46,640 nt of DNA, from positions 1-46,640 of the forward strand of contig DXCX01000030.1 of assembly GCA_019115785.1 (NCBI GenBank), read 5' to 3'. The stretch is from Candidatus Intestinimonas merdavium. GTDB taxonomy: Bacteria > Bacillota > Clostridia > Oscillospirales > Oscillospiraceae. Made by a program: the position numbers and the translations under genes. The notes beneath the pieces were generated by a model, which had not been told where the DNA came from, ran no database searches, and was given only the letters and a program-made list of their open reading frames with translations. Positions 1 through 7,600 of this stretch are shown one piece after another (position 1 is the first letter of the stretch; every line of letters begins with the position of its first letter).

Positions 1-307
1 AGGGGGAGGAAGCTATTATGTCAATGGCAGCTCCGATACCATCGGCTCTATCAGCGGCGCTTATGCCATAAATGGAACAGGCGAGATGACCGCCATCACA
101 GATGCCCCCTATGTGGTGACCTCTTCCGGAACGGAGGTTCTGGGAGGGGGAAACACCACATCTACTGGCAGCAGCATCACCTTTACCGGCTCCGGCTATG
201 GCCACAATGTGGGGATGAGCCAGCAGGGAGCCAGGGCCATGGCCCTCCGGGGAATGGATTACGTGGATATTCTGACCTTTTACTTCACCGGGATCACGGT
301 GGGTTGA
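1..307 (+). CDS. SpoIID/LytB-like protein, C-terminal end (partial)
   Basis: The frame is open from base 2 to the TGA at 305-307, so the gene begins before the window. About 101 residues are visible. The end carries the pattern [17 protein letters not shown] followed by a short hydrophobic tail ending FYFTGITV, which is the conserved C-terminus of the SpoIID/LytB domain (amidase enhancer or lytic transglycosylase family). SpoIID acts on peptidoglycan during forespore engulfment; LytB relatives act on vegetative wall. With only the end visible I cannot tell SpoIID itself from a secreted paralogue. queA follows 28 bases later on the same strand. Confidence 0.75.
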   Translation, partial: GGGSYYVNGSSDTIGSISGAYAINGTGEMTAITDAPYVVTSSGTEVLGGGNTTSTGSSITFTGSGYGHNVGMSQQGARAMALRGMDYVDILTFYFTGITVG

Positions 308-335
308 CAAACGAAACGGAAAGCGGGAACTTGAT

Positions 336-1361
336 TTGAAGACATCGGATTTTTACTATGACCTGCCTCAGGAGCTGATCGCCCAGACGCCGTTGGACCG
401 GCGGGACGCATCCAGGCTGATGGTTCTGGACAAGCACACCGGTGCGGTGAAACACATGCACTTTTTTGACCTGCCTGGCCTCTTGCGTCCGGGAGACTGC
501 TTGGTGCTCAATGACTCCCGTGTTCTGCCCGCCCGACTTCTGGGACACCGGGAGCCCGGTGGCGGTGCGGCAGAAGTGCTGCTGCTCACTGACAAGGGGG
601 ATAAGACCTGGGAATGTCTGGTCCGGCCGGGAAAGAAGATGAAGCCTGGGACAAGGCTGTCATTTGGCGACGGCCTGCTCACCGCTGAGGTCACCGAAAC
701 ACTTGAGGGGGGAAACCGGCTGGTCCGCTTTCACTACGACGGCATTTTCCTGGAGCTGCTGGAGCAGCTGGGCAAGATGCCCCTTCCGCCTTATATCAAG
801 GCCGAGCTCCAGGACCCGGAGCGGTATCAGACGGTGTATTCCCGGGAGGTGGGGTCGGCGGCGGCCCCTACGGCCGGACTTCACTTCACCAAGGAACTGC
901 TGACACAGATTCAGGATATGGGGGTTTCTCTGGCCTATGTGACCCTCCATGTGGGCCTGGGTACCTTCCGCCCTGTGAAGGAGGAGGAGATTACCGACCA
1001 CGAGATGCACGCGGAATATTGCATGATCTCCAAGGAGACGGCGGAGGTCATCAACGAAACCCGTCGGAAGGGCGGACGGGTCATCTGTGTGGGAACTACC
1101 TCCTGTCGGACCATCGAGTCCTGGGCGGCGGAGGACGGCACGCTCAAGGAGTCTGCCGGGTGGACCAGCATCTATATTTACCCCGGCTATCGGTTTAAGG
1201 TGTTGGATGCCCTCATCACCAACTTCCATCTGCCGGAATCCACTCTGGTGATGCTGGTTTCGGCCCTGGCCGGTCGGGAGCATATTTTGGCGGCCTATGA
1301 AGAGGCCGTCCGGGAGAAATATCGATTTTTCTCCTTCGGCGATGCCATGTTCATCTGCTGA
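336..1361 (+). CDS. queA: tRNA preQ1(34) S-adenosylmethionine ribosyltransferase-isomerase
   Basis: 341 residues, the normal QueA length. QueA transfers and isomerises the ribose of S-adenosylmethionine onto preQ1 at position 34 of GUN-anticodon tRNAs, giving epoxyqueuosine; it is cytosolic. The start is a TTG at 336 giving [11 protein letters not shown], the usual QueA N-terminus; no better ATG fits. Family signatures include [15 protein letters not shown] near the N-terminus, [15 protein letters not shown] and [25 protein letters not shown] near the C-terminus (a family hallmark, here split over two phrases). The ribosome site is weak. No tgt is adjacent. A strong hairpin follows the stop. 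Confidence 0.95.
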   Translation: MKTSDFYYDLPQELIAQTPLDRRDASRLMVLDKHTGAVKHMHFFDLPGLLRPGDCLVLNDSRVLPARLLGHREPGGGAAEVLLLTDKGDKTWECLVRPGKKMKPGTRLSFGDGLLTAEVTETLEGGNRLVRFHYDGIFLELLEQLGKMPLPPYIKAELQDPERYQTVYSREVGSAAAPTAGLHFTKELLTQIQDMGVSLAYVTLHVGLGTFRPVKEEEITDHEMHAEYCMISKETAEVINETRRKGGRVICVGTTSCRTIESWAAEDGTLKESAGWTSIYIYPGYRFKVLDALITNFHLPESTLVMLVSALAGREHILAAYEEAVREKYRFFSFGDAMFIC

Positions 1362-1372
1362 CGCATGAAAAG

Positions 1373-1407
1373 ACAGCCGGCGTACGGATGGTCCGTACGC
1401 CGGCTGT
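1373..1407. terminator. Bidirectional terminator between queA and spoVAE
   Basis: A perfect 16-bp inverted repeat (1373-1388 with 1392-1407) encloses a 3-base loop. T-rich sequence follows on the minus strand (TCTTTTC) and a shorter T-containing tract on the plus strand. It lies between converging genes and probably ends both transcripts. Confidence 0.85.
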
Positions 1408-1409
1408 TC

Positions 1410-1778
1410 TTATCCCTTGGGCTTCGGTTTGAACAGCAGGGCCACGATGCAGCCAAAGAAGATTGCGGCGGCGATTCCGCCGGCCGCGGCGGTGATACCG
1501 CCAGTAAAGGCGCCCAGAAGCCCATCCTCAGCCACGGCCTTGGTCACCCCTTTGGAGAGAAGGTAGCCAAAACCGGTGAGGGGGACGGTGGCGCCGGCGC
1601 CTCCGAAGTCCACAATATGCTGATAGATCCCCAGACCGCCCAGGATCACCCCAGAGACAACATAGAGCACCAGAATCTTGGCGGGGGTGAGTTTGGTACG
1701 GTCAATGAGGATCTGGCCGATGAGGCAGAAGGTGCCGCCGCAGAGGAAGGCACGGAGATAGGGGAGAAATCCATCCAT
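1410..1778 (-). CDS. spoVAE: Stage V sporulation protein AE (SpoVAEb type)
   Basis: 122 residues, almost all hydrophobic, with four likely membrane helices, matching the small SpoVAE/SpoVAEb family. It contains GGTFCLIGQILIDRT near the N-terminus and GYLLSKGVTKAV in the middle, typical of the family. SpoVA proteins form the inner-forespore-membrane channel that moves Ca-dipicolinate into the spore and releases it on germination. It starts 3 bases after the spoVAD stop, so the two are co-transcribed and probably translationally coupled. Expression is expected late in the forespore. Confidence 0.92.
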   Translation of the reverse strand: MDGFLPYLRAFLCGGTFCLIGQILIDRTKLTPAKILVLYVVSGVILGGLGIYQHIVDFGGAGATVPLTGFGYLLSKGVTKAVAEDGLLGAFTGGITAAAGGIAAAIFFGCIVALLFKPKPKG

Positions 1779-1781
1779 AGT

Positions 1782-2801
1782 TCAGACTCCTTTCTCGGTG
1801 GAGATGGCCACGGCGTGACAGATGCCTGGAATACTCTCCCCCTGGAGGGAAGAGATCGGAGAGAGAAGGGCCCCTGTGCCGCAAAAAAGGATTTTGCGCC
1901 AGCGCCCTTCGCCCATGCCCCTGAGCAGATACCCATTGAGCACCACAGCGGAACAGCCGCAGCCCGATCCGCCGCAATGGACGTCTTGCGCGGGGAGGTC
2001 AAAGATCATCACGCCGCAATCGTCATAATTGCTCAGCTCCACACCGTCAGCGCGGAAGAGGTCCAGCACGATGGACTTGCCCAGCTCCCCCAGGTCCCCG
2101 GTGACAATGAGGTCGTAGTCGGTGGGCTTGCGCCCGGTATCGGAAAAATGGGCTGTCAGAGTGCTGTAGGCCGCCGGGGCCATGGCGGCCCCCATGTTAT
2201 TGGCGTCTTTGATGCCCTTGTCCACCACCTTGCCGATGGTGGCGTGGGTAATATAGGGCCCCGTACCATCCCGGGCGAGGACCGCCGCGCCAGCCCCGGT
2301 CACCGTCCACTGGGCGGTGGGAGTGCGCTGACCGCCGTACTCCAGCGGGGTGCGGTATTGCCGCTCGGCGGAGCAGAAGTGGGAGGAGGCCACCGCCGCC
2401 GTCCAGCTTCCAAAGCCGCCATCCAGAATCATGGAGGCCAGAACCAGCCCCTCCGCCATCGTGGAGCAGGCTCCATAGAGTCCCAGGAAGGGTACATCTT
2501 GGCCTCGGACAGCAAAGGAGGAAGCAATGCACTGGTTGAGCAGATCGCCGGCAAAGAGCGTATCCAGGCTGGAGGGGGCTTGACCGGCCTTGTCCAGGGC
2601 ACTTTGAAGCGCCAGGCGCTGCATGGTGCTCTCCGCTTTCTCCCAACTGGACTCCCCGAAGCTGTCGTCCTGGTTAATGAGGTCAAAATCGGCGGCCAGA
2701 GGGCCCTCCCCCTCCTTCTTGCCCACTACGCTGGCAAACCCGGCAATGGTAGGCGGTGCGGCAAAGGCCACCGTTTGCCTGCCCAGTTTCTTTAAGGTCA
2801 T
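1782..2801 (-). CDS. spoVAD: Stage V sporulation protein AD
   Basis: 339 residues from the ATG at 2801, which has GGAGGA six bases upstream; longer in-frame starts exist but lack a ribosome site and exceed the family length (about 338). SpoVAD has a thiolase-like fold and binds dipicolinic acid during its uptake into the forespore. Recognisable family stretches are KKLGRQTV near the N-terminus, LYGACSTMAEGL around the thiolase-type Cys, VASSHFCSAERQYR and HCGGSGCGCSA. spoVAE follows directly. spoVAC, which normally precedes spoVAD, is not upstream; a divergent gene is there instead. Confidence 0.95.
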   Translation of the reverse strand: MTLKKLGRQTVAFAAPPTIAGFASVVGKKEGEGPLAADFDLINQDDSFGESSWEKAESTMQRLALQSALDKAGQAPSSLDTLFAGDLLNQCIASSFAVRGQDVPFLGLYGACSTMAEGLVLASMILDGGFGSWTAAVASSHFCSAERQYRTPLEYGGQRTPTAQWTVTGAGAAVLARDGTGPYITHATIGKVVDKGIKDANNMGAAMAPAAYSTLTAHFSDTGRKPTDYDLIVTGDLGELGKSIVLDLFRADGVELSNYDDCGVMIFDLPAQDVHCGGSGCGCSAVVLNGYLLRGMGEGRWRKILFCGTGALLSPISSLQGESIPGICHAVAISTEKGV

Positions 2802-2842
2802 CAGGCTTCCTCCAATCCCCGCAAGATTTGTTCGGACGGGAT

Positions 2843-2871
2843 TAGTTTGAACAGATTTCCGCAAAATATCA
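2843..2871 (-). promoter_or_regulatory. Possible forespore sigma (SigG/SigF) promoter for spoVAD
   Basis: On the minus strand, TGATA (2867-2871) and CAAACTA (2843-2849) are 17 bases apart. The second element matches the forespore -10 pattern CATnnTA with one change; the first matches only the ATA core. It lies about 40 bases before the spoVAD start. The assignment is tentative. Confidence 0.35.
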
Positions 2872-2896
2872 GGACTCATTTTGGCGAGGCAACGGC

Positions 2897-2945
2897 TGGT
2901 CAAATGTGGGAAGATGCGATATAATAAGCTATATTTTAGCTTATT
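2897..2945 (+). promoter_or_regulatory. Promoter with overlapping perfect dyad for the zinc-ribbon gene
   Basis: TATAAT at 2920-2925 is preceded at 17 bases by TGGTCA (2897-2902). A perfect 9-bp inverted repeat, AATAAGCTA (2923-2931) and TAGCTTATT (2937-2945), overlaps the -10 element and the likely start of transcription. This is the usual position of a repressor operator; the regulator is unknown. Confidence 0.6.
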
Positions 2946-2958
2946 GGAGTTTGATGAT

Positions 2959-3570
2959 ATGGTAGAAGAAGCCAAGCGGACCATCGCCTACCTCTGCCCA
3001 GCCTGCCATCAGGCTGTCGTGGCGGAAAAGACGGTTTTTTCACTGGCCGCGGCGCCCGGGAAGATTCCCTGCCCCTGCGGAAAGTCCGAGCTCAAAACGG
3101 AGATCGCGGGCGACCAGGTAAAGCTGACGGTGCCCTGCCTCTTCTGTGAGAAGGAGCACACGGTGGCCTGCTCCACCCATGCCTTTCTCCACAAGAAAGC
3201 ACTCGCGTTTTCCTGTGCCGCCTCCGGGCTGGACTGCTGCTATGTGGGGGAGGAGGGACCGGTCTTCGCCGCCATGGAGCGGCTGGAGGAGGCGGTGGAC
3301 AAGCTGGAGGCCGCCTCCGGGGAGAGGGGCGCCTTTCTGGATGAGATTATTATGCACGAGATCCTCTCTGAATTGAAGGACATCGCCCAGCGGAACGGGA
3401 TCTCCTGCACCTGCGGCTCCAGGAAATGGAGGCTCCAGGTGAACTTCAGCTCTGTGGACCTCATCTGCGGCCAATGCGGGCGGACCCTGCGTATCCCTGC
3501 CGCCACCGCTGACGATCTGGAGGAACTGTGCTGCAAAAACACCCTTCTGATCAAGGGGAAGGGGGAGTAG
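2959..3570 (+). CDS. Zinc-ribbon protein of unknown function (CpXC-like)
   Basis: 203 residues from the ATG at 2959, preceded by GGAG. A longer reading from 2881 would put the promoter inside the gene, so it is rejected. Cysteine pairs recur: CPAC near residue 13, CPC near 38, CLFC near 60, then after a central acidic helix, CTCG and CGQC near the C-terminus. These look like two structural zinc sites flanking a helical segment. No signal peptide or membrane helix is seen. The stop is 3 bases from the following thioesterase start, so the two are co-transcribed. I do not recognise a specific function; a redox or transcription-linked zinc protein is possible. Confidence 0.7.
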   Translation: MVEEAKRTIAYLCPACHQAVVAEKTVFSLAAAPGKIPCPCGKSELKTEIAGDQVKLTVPCLFCEKEHTVACSTHAFLHKKALAFSCAASGLDCCYVGEEGPVFAAMERLEEAVDKLEAASGERGAFLDEIIMHEILSELKDIAQRNGISCTCGSRKWRLQVNFSSVDLICGQCGRTLRIPAATADDLEELCCKNTLLIKGKGE

Positions 3571-3573
3571 GCC

Positions 3574-4311
3574 ATGTACTATGAGGCAGCGTTCCAGGTG
3601 GGCGCCCGGGACACCGATCCCTTCAACCAGTGCCGCCCCTCATCCATGATGGATTTTTTGCAGGAGACTGCCACTGGCGCCGCGGTGGAGCTGCATGTCT
3701 CCCGGGAGGAGATGCTCCAGGGCTATGGCGTCTTCTGGATGCTGGCCAGAATCTGGTATCGACTGGATGTACCTGTCTTCTGGAACGACCGGCTCACTGT
3801 TCAGACCTGGCATCGGGGAAGCAGCCACGGAGCCTCTATATACCGGGATTTTGATATTTTTCGGGATGGAAAACCCATTGGAGAGGGCGTCAGCCTGTGG
3901 GTGCTGGCGGACATAGAGACGCGCAAGCTGCGTCGGGTTTCCGACCTGCCCGAATTCAACCAAACTTCCGGGGGAGACCGATGCAAAAGCCTTACGCTGC
4001 CCAAGCTCCGCATGCCCGTCCCACTGGAGAAGGTGGCGGAGCGGCGGCTCTGGTACAGTGACTGCGACGTGAACGGCCATGTCAACAACGTCCACTATGC
4101 CGACTACGCCTGTGATGCCGTCCATCTGGAAGAGGTGGGACGGGGACACTTCATCTCCCAAGTCCAGATTGGCTACCTAAAAGAGTGCCGGGCGGGAGAG
4201 AAGATCCAGTTGTCCGCCGGTCGGCAGGAGGATACTTTCTATGTCCAGGGGGACGGGGCGGAGGGAAAGCCAAGATTTGATGCGGCTTTGACTTTGTCCG
4301 TTGTAAAATGA
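3574..4311 (+). CDS. Acyl-ACP thioesterase
   Basis: 245 residues, the size of bacterial FatA/FatB-type acyl-ACP thioesterases (tandem hot-dog folds). These enzymes release free fatty acids from acyl carrier protein in the cytosol. The first hot-dog contains QETATGAA and a GYGVFWMLAR stretch; the second begins with WYSDCDVNGHVNNVHYADY, whose D-x-N-x-H pattern carries the catalytic Asn and His of the family. It lies 3 bases after the zinc-ribbon gene and is followed by a hairpin terminator, so the pair forms a small operon. Substrate chain length cannot be read from the sequence. Confidence 0.88.
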   Translation: MYYEAAFQVGARDTDPFNQCRPSSMMDFLQETATGAAVELHVSREEMLQGYGVFWMLARIWYRLDVPVFWNDRLTVQTWHRGSSHGASIYRDFDIFRDGKPIGEGVSLWVLADIETRKLRRVSDLPEFNQTSGGDRCKSLTLPKLRMPVPLEKVAERRLWYSDCDVNGHVNNVHYADYACDAVHLEEVGRGHFISQVQIGYLKECRAGEKIQLSAGRQEDTFYVQGDGAEGKPRFDAALTLSVVK

Positions 4312-4317
4312 GACCAG

Positions 4318-4366
4318 AAAAAGATAGACCGGACGGCGCAAAAGGGGCTGACCGATCTATCTTTTT
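4318..4366 (+). terminator. Terminator after acyl-ACP thioesterase
   Basis: Inverted repeat AAAAAGATAG (4318-4327) with CTATCTTTTT (4357-4366), extended inward by a partial CCGG/CCG pairing, and running into a T tract to 4367. It starts 6 bases after the thioesterase stop. Confidence 0.65.
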
Positions 4367-4439
4367 TGCATACTTGTACCGTACCGAAAAAGGTGCCTGT
4401 CCGACCGGTACATGTGGTATTTGGGTATAGGCGGGCGGC

Positions 4440-4469
4440 TTTACATTTTTGGGAAGAAGGGCGTATAAT
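4440..4469 (+). promoter_or_regulatory. Promoter of the patatin-like gene
   Basis: TTTACA (4440-4445) and a consensus TATAAT (4464-4469) are 18 bases apart. The expected start of transcription falls at about 4476, inside the ribosome site, so the 5' leader would be only about 13 bases. A partial dyad, TGTACCG (4375-4381) with CGGTACA (4406-4412), lies just upstream and could be an operator. Confidence 0.7.
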
Positions 4470-4488
4470 GCTCAGGAGGAGTGATACC

Positions 4489-5340
4489 ATGAAAACCGGC
4501 ATTGTGCTGGAGGGCGGCGCCCTCCGGACCATCTTCTCCAGCGGTGTCTGCGATGGGCTGCTGGAGGCGGATCTTCTGCCCGACTACGTGATTGGCGTCT
4601 CAGCAGGTATTGCCTACGGTGTGAGTTATGTCTCCCGGCAGAAGGGCCGCAACCTGGAGATCGTGACCAAGTACGCCAATGACAAGCGTTATATGGGGAT
4701 GCGGAACCTGCTGGTCCCCTCCAATCGCTGCTATTTTGGACTGCGCTTTACTTATGAAACCATTCCCAACGAGTTGGTGCCCTTCGACTATGAGACCTTC
4801 GCCGCCTTTCCGGGGGAGGTGGAGGCGGTGGTGACCAACCTGGAGAGCGGCCAGGCGGAATATCTGTCGGTGCCCCGGCGGGATGATAAGTTTCTGCTTC
4901 TTCAGGCCACCTGCGCTATGCCCTTGCTATTTCCAATTTTCTGGCTGGATGGCAAGCCCTGCCTAGACGGTGGCTCCGCGGACGGTATCCCCTACCGGCG
5001 GGCCTTTGACATGGGGTGTGACAGGGTGGTGGTGGTACTGACCCGGGAGCGGAGCTACCGGAGGCAGCCGGAGAAGCTTCAGCACCTGATTGACCTGCGC
5101 TACCACCGGTACCCCAACTTCTGTGAGACCATGCGCCATCGTGCCCAGCGGTACAATGCCTGCCGGGAGGAGCTCTTTCGGCTGGAAAAGGAGGGGAAGG
5201 TGCTCCTCATTTCCCCAAAGAGCACGCAGGGATTTTCCCGGGTGGAGCGGGACCTTGGCAAGATCAGGGCTCTATGGCAGGATGGGTATGACCAGGGCCT
5301 TTCCCGCGGAGAAGAGATCCGAGCCTTTTGGGGCAAGTGA
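4489..5340 (+). CDS. Patatin-like phospholipase
   Basis: 283 residues from the ATG at 4489, which follows AGGAGGA; an upstream in-frame reading contains the promoter and is not used. Patatin-family lipases use a Ser-Asp dyad. Visible are the glycine-rich oxyanion loop LEGGALR (residues 7-13), the nucleophile elbow GVSAG with Ser38, and the DGG motif with Asp160. The C-terminal part, with conserved LRYHRYPNFCETM, is typical of the bacterial patatin/DUF6363 group. No signal peptide is seen, so it is probably cytosolic and acts on membrane lipids or acyl esters. It is transcribed alone from its own promoter. Confidence 0.88.
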   Translation: MKTGIVLEGGALRTIFSSGVCDGLLEADLLPDYVIGVSAGIAYGVSYVSRQKGRNLEIVTKYANDKRYMGMRNLLVPSNRCYFGLRFTYETIPNELVPFDYETFAAFPGEVEAVVTNLESGQAEYLSVPRRDDKFLLLQATCAMPLLFPIFWLDGKPCLDGGSADGIPYRRAFDMGCDRVVVVLTRERSYRRQPEKLQHLIDLRYHRYPNFCETMRHRAQRYNACREELFRLEKEGKVLLISPKSTQGFSRVERDLGKIRALWQDGYDQGLSRGEEIRAFWGK

Positions 5341-5433
5341 GCCTGTCCTGAAAAAAGTGCATAAAGCGTCGGGAGGAAAAGGAGGGGCCTCCTGCCATTT
5401 ACCACAAAAAAGCGTTAAAGCACAAGCTGGGAC

Positions 5434-5462
5434 TTGACAGCGCACAGAGGAACCGGTATACT
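5434..5462 (+). promoter_or_regulatory. Strong sigma-A promoter of glnA
   Basis: A consensus TTGACA (5434-5439) and TATACT (5457-5462) are exactly 17 bases apart. Transcription should start near 5469, leaving a leader of about 110 bases before glnA. Confidence 0.88.
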
Positions 5463-5477
5463 AAGCGCATCAGTTGA

Positions 5478-5515
5478 GAACGAAGGCGTTCCACCCAGAA
5501 GGGCGGAGCGCCTTC
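5478..5515 (+). promoter_or_regulatory. Structured RNA leader of glnA with two exclusive hairpins
   Basis: An 11-bp stem (5482-5492 with 5505-5515, one G-U pair) is capped by a CCC/GGG helix with an AGAA loop. A shorter hairpin, GAACG with CGTTC (5478-5491), uses the same left arm, so the two cannot form together. No T tract follows, so this is not an ordinary terminator. Because an ANTAR RNA-binding regulator is encoded just downstream, the leader is a candidate target, although the loops lack the usual ANTAR hexaloop pattern (A at position 1, G at position 4). Confidence 0.5.
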
Positions 5516-5578
5516 TCTGCTGTCAAAGGTCATCCGCACCGCCGATGGCGAATCCAATAGAGGAAGGGGACACCAGCA

Positions 5579-6910
5579 ATGGCGCACACCAAGGAAGACA
5601 TTATACGTATGGTCAAGGAGGAGGACATTGAGTTCATCCGCCTGCAGTTTACCGACATCTTCGGCCAGCTCAAGAATGTGGCCATTACCGCCTCCCAGAT
5701 TGAAAAGGCGGTCAATAACCAGATCATGTTCGACGGCTCCTCCATCGAAGGCTTTGTCCGCATCGATGAATCCGACCAGTATCTCTATCCTGATTTGAAG
5801 TCCTTCCGGGTTTTCCCCTGGCGGCCCAGCCATGGGAAAGTGGCCCGCCTGATCTGCGACGTCCACAACCCCGATGGCTCCAACTTTGCCGGCGACCCCC
5901 GGTACGTGCTCAAGCGGGCCATTCAAAAGGCCCACGACATGGGCTATGATGCCTTTAACGTGGGCCCTGAGGCGGAGTTTTTCCTCTTCCAGACCGATGA
6001 CGAGGGCAAGCCCACCACTAAGACCAACGACGAGGCCGGTTATTTCGATCTGGGTCCTCTGGACCACGGTGAGTCCACCCGCCGGGAGATTTGTATGGCG
6101 CTGGAGGCTATGAAGTTTGAGATCGAGGCCAGCCACCACGAGGTGGCCGAGGGCCAGCACGAGATCGACTTCAAGTATGAAGAGGCCCTCCACACCGCAG
6201 ATAACATCATGACCTTTAAGCTGGCGGTCAAGACTCTCGCCCAGAAGAACGGCCTCCATGCCACCTTCATGCCCAAGCCCATCTTTGGCATCAACGGTTC
6301 CGGTATGCACACCAACATGTCCCTCTTCCGGGATGGCAAGAACGTCTTCTATGATCCCAACGATCCCCGTGGACTCTCCAAGGAGGCTTACAGCTTTATC
6401 GCCGGCCTGCTGTACCACGTGAAGGGCTTTGCCGCTGTCACCAATCCCCTGGTCAACTCCTATAAGCGGCTGGTCCCTGGCTATGAGGCCCCCTGCTACC
6501 TGGCTTGGTCCGCTTCAAACCGCTCCGCCCTTATCCGGATTCCAGCCGCCAGAGGCCAGTCCACCCGCGTGGAGCTGCGCTCTCCCGATCCGGCCTGCAA
6601 CCCCTATCTGGCCTTTGCTGTGTGTCTGGCTGCTGGTCTGGACGGCATTGAGAAGGGCATGACTCCCCCTGACGAAGTCACCGAGAACATCTTTGCCATG
6701 GATCAGGCCACCCGTGAGGCCAACGGCATCGAGTCCCTGCCCGGCTCCCTGGAGGAGGCCATTCACGCGCTGGAGAAGGATCAGCTCATCCTGGACACCT
6801 TGGGTGAGCATGTGGCCACCAATTTCATCGAGGGCAAGATGAAGGAGTGGGATGAATACCGCACCCGCGTCAGTTCCTGGGAGCGGGACAAATATATCAT
6901 CAACTACTAA
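5579..6910 (+). CDS. glnA: Glutamine synthetase, type I-alpha
   Basis: 443 residues, the length of Gram-positive GSI-alpha. It makes glutamine from glutamate, ammonium and ATP in the cytosol as a dodecamer. Key stretches are [17 protein letters not shown] (with the Arg used in feedback inhibition in Bacillus GS), [23 protein letters not shown] (metal-binding His and Glu), [12 protein letters not shown] (ATP/glutamate site) and [26 protein letters not shown]. There is no adenylylation-loop Tyr motif of the GSI-beta type, so control is by feedback and expression. The ATG at 5579 follows AGAGGAAGGGG with a slightly long spacing. It is the first gene of the nitrogen block. Confidence 0.97.
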   Translation: MAHTKEDIIRMVKEEDIEFIRLQFTDIFGQLKNVAITASQIEKAVNNQIMFDGSSIEGFVRIDESDQYLYPDLKSFRVFPWRPSHGKVARLICDVHNPDGSNFAGDPRYVLKRAIQKAHDMGYDAFNVGPEAEFFLFQTDDEGKPTTKTNDEAGYFDLGPLDHGESTRREICMALEAMKFEIEASHHEVAEGQHEIDFKYEEALHTADNIMTFKLAVKTLAQKNGLHATFMPKPIFGINGSGMHTNMSLFRDGKNVFYDPNDPRGLSKEAYSFIAGLLYHVKGFAAVTNPLVNSYKRLVPGYEAPCYLAWSASNRSALIRIPAARGQSTRVELRSPDPACNPYLAFAVCLAAGLDGIEKGMTPPDEVTENIFAMDQATREANGIESLPGSLEEAIHALEKDQLILDTLGEHVATNFIEGKMKEWDEYRTRVSSWERDKYIINY

Positions 6911-6936
6911 TATAAACTCCGTACCCCCGCAGGCAT

Positions 6937-6977
6937 GCCGGCCTGGCGCCGGCGATGTCACTCCTGCCAGAAGGAGT
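6937..6977 (+). promoter_or_regulatory. Tandem hairpins between glnA and the ANTAR gene; second one hides the ribosome site
   Basis: Hairpin 1 is GCCGGC (6937-6942) with GCCGGC (6948-6953), loop of 5. Hairpin 2 is ACTCCT (6960-6965) with AGGAGT (6972-6977), loop of 6, and its right arm contains the AAGGAG ribosome site of the next gene. Two adjacent short hairpins resemble the architecture bound by ANTAR proteins, but the loop bases differ from the known A1/G4 pattern. Confidence 0.5.
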
Positions 6978-6986
6978 TGAGAAACG

Positions 6987-7526
6987 TTGGAGATGGAAAG
7001 TGTCATCGTAGCCTTTGAGAGCGAGCGCAGCTGTGAGCGGATCCGGGATATTCTGGAGAGCAGCGGTACCGCAGCCTGCATCCTGTGCCGTTCCGCCGCT
7101 GAGGTAAAACGGACGGTGAGCAAGCAGCGGGTGAGCACCGTAATCTGTGGCTTCAAACTGCCTGATGAGCCAGCCGAGGCCCTCTTTGAGGACCTTCCGC
7201 CCACCTGCTCGATGCTGATCGTGGCGGTCCAGGGCATGCTGGACCTATGTCAGAACGACGACATCTTCCGTCTGGCTTCCCCGGTCCGCCGGGGAGATCT
7301 GGTGGCATCGGTGCGTCTGCTGCTCCAGATGGGGCACCGGTTGGAAAAGTTTGTCCGTCCTCAACGCAGTCAGGAGGAGGAGGAACTCATCCAGTCAGCC
7401 AAGGAGTTGCTTATGGACCGCAACGGCATGACCGAAGAGCAGGCCCACCGGTTTTTGCAGAAGAAGAGTATGGATTCCGGGGTCAAGATGGTCCAGACCG
7501 CCCGGCTGGTGCTGGGCATGGGCTGA
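6987..7526 (+). CDS. ANTAR-domain RNA-binding regulator (NitR-like)
   Basis: 179 residues. The N-terminal part (about 1-115) looks like a receiver domain, but the phosphoacceptor position in TVICGFKLPD is Gly55, where active receivers have Asp, so it is probably a pseudo-receiver. Residues 125-179 match the ANTAR domain (SAKELLMDRNGMTEEQAHRF, then a helix ending QTARLVLGMG). ANTAR proteins bind tandem hairpins in nascent RNA and prevent termination. In solventogenic clostridia a related protein, NitR, is encoded next to glnA. The start is uncertain: TTG 6987 has AAGGAG ten bases upstream; ATG 6993 is the alternative. It probably controls glnA and perhaps the neighbouring dap and glt genes. 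Confidence 0.87.
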   Translation: MEMESVIVAFESERSCERIRDILESSGTAACILCRSAAEVKRTVSKQRVSTVICGFKLPDEPAEALFEDLPPTCSMLIVAVQGMLDLCQNDDIFRLASPVRRGDLVASVRLLLQMGHRLEKFVRPQRSQEEEELIQSAKELLMDRNGMTEEQAHRFLQKKSMDSGVKMVQTARLVLGMG

Positions 7527-7560
7527 TACCACCCTGAAAAAACGCCGTGGCAGATCACAA

Positions 7561-7576
7561 AGGCCAAAGATGGCTT
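7561..7576 (+). promoter_or_regulatory. Hairpin with ANTAR-type hexaloop upstream of dapF
   Basis: AGGCC (7561-7565) pairs with GGCTT (7572-7576) around the hexaloop AAAGAT, which has A at position 1 and G at position 4, the signature of ANTAR target loops. A second canonical hairpin beside it was not found, so this may be chance. Confidence 0.3.
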
Positions 7577-7600
7577 AGGATTGTTCCCAGGGGCATACAT

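Noticed and set aside
1365-2795. Plus-strand open frame of 476 codons opposite spoVAD and spoVAE
   Set aside because: It lies entirely opposite two well-recognised genes, has low-complexity Gly/His-rich content typical of antisense reading in GC-rich DNA, and lacks any family likeness.
5368-5397. AGGAG/CTCCT inverted repeat after the patatin gene as a terminator
   Set aside because: The stem is only 5 bp and no T tract follows.
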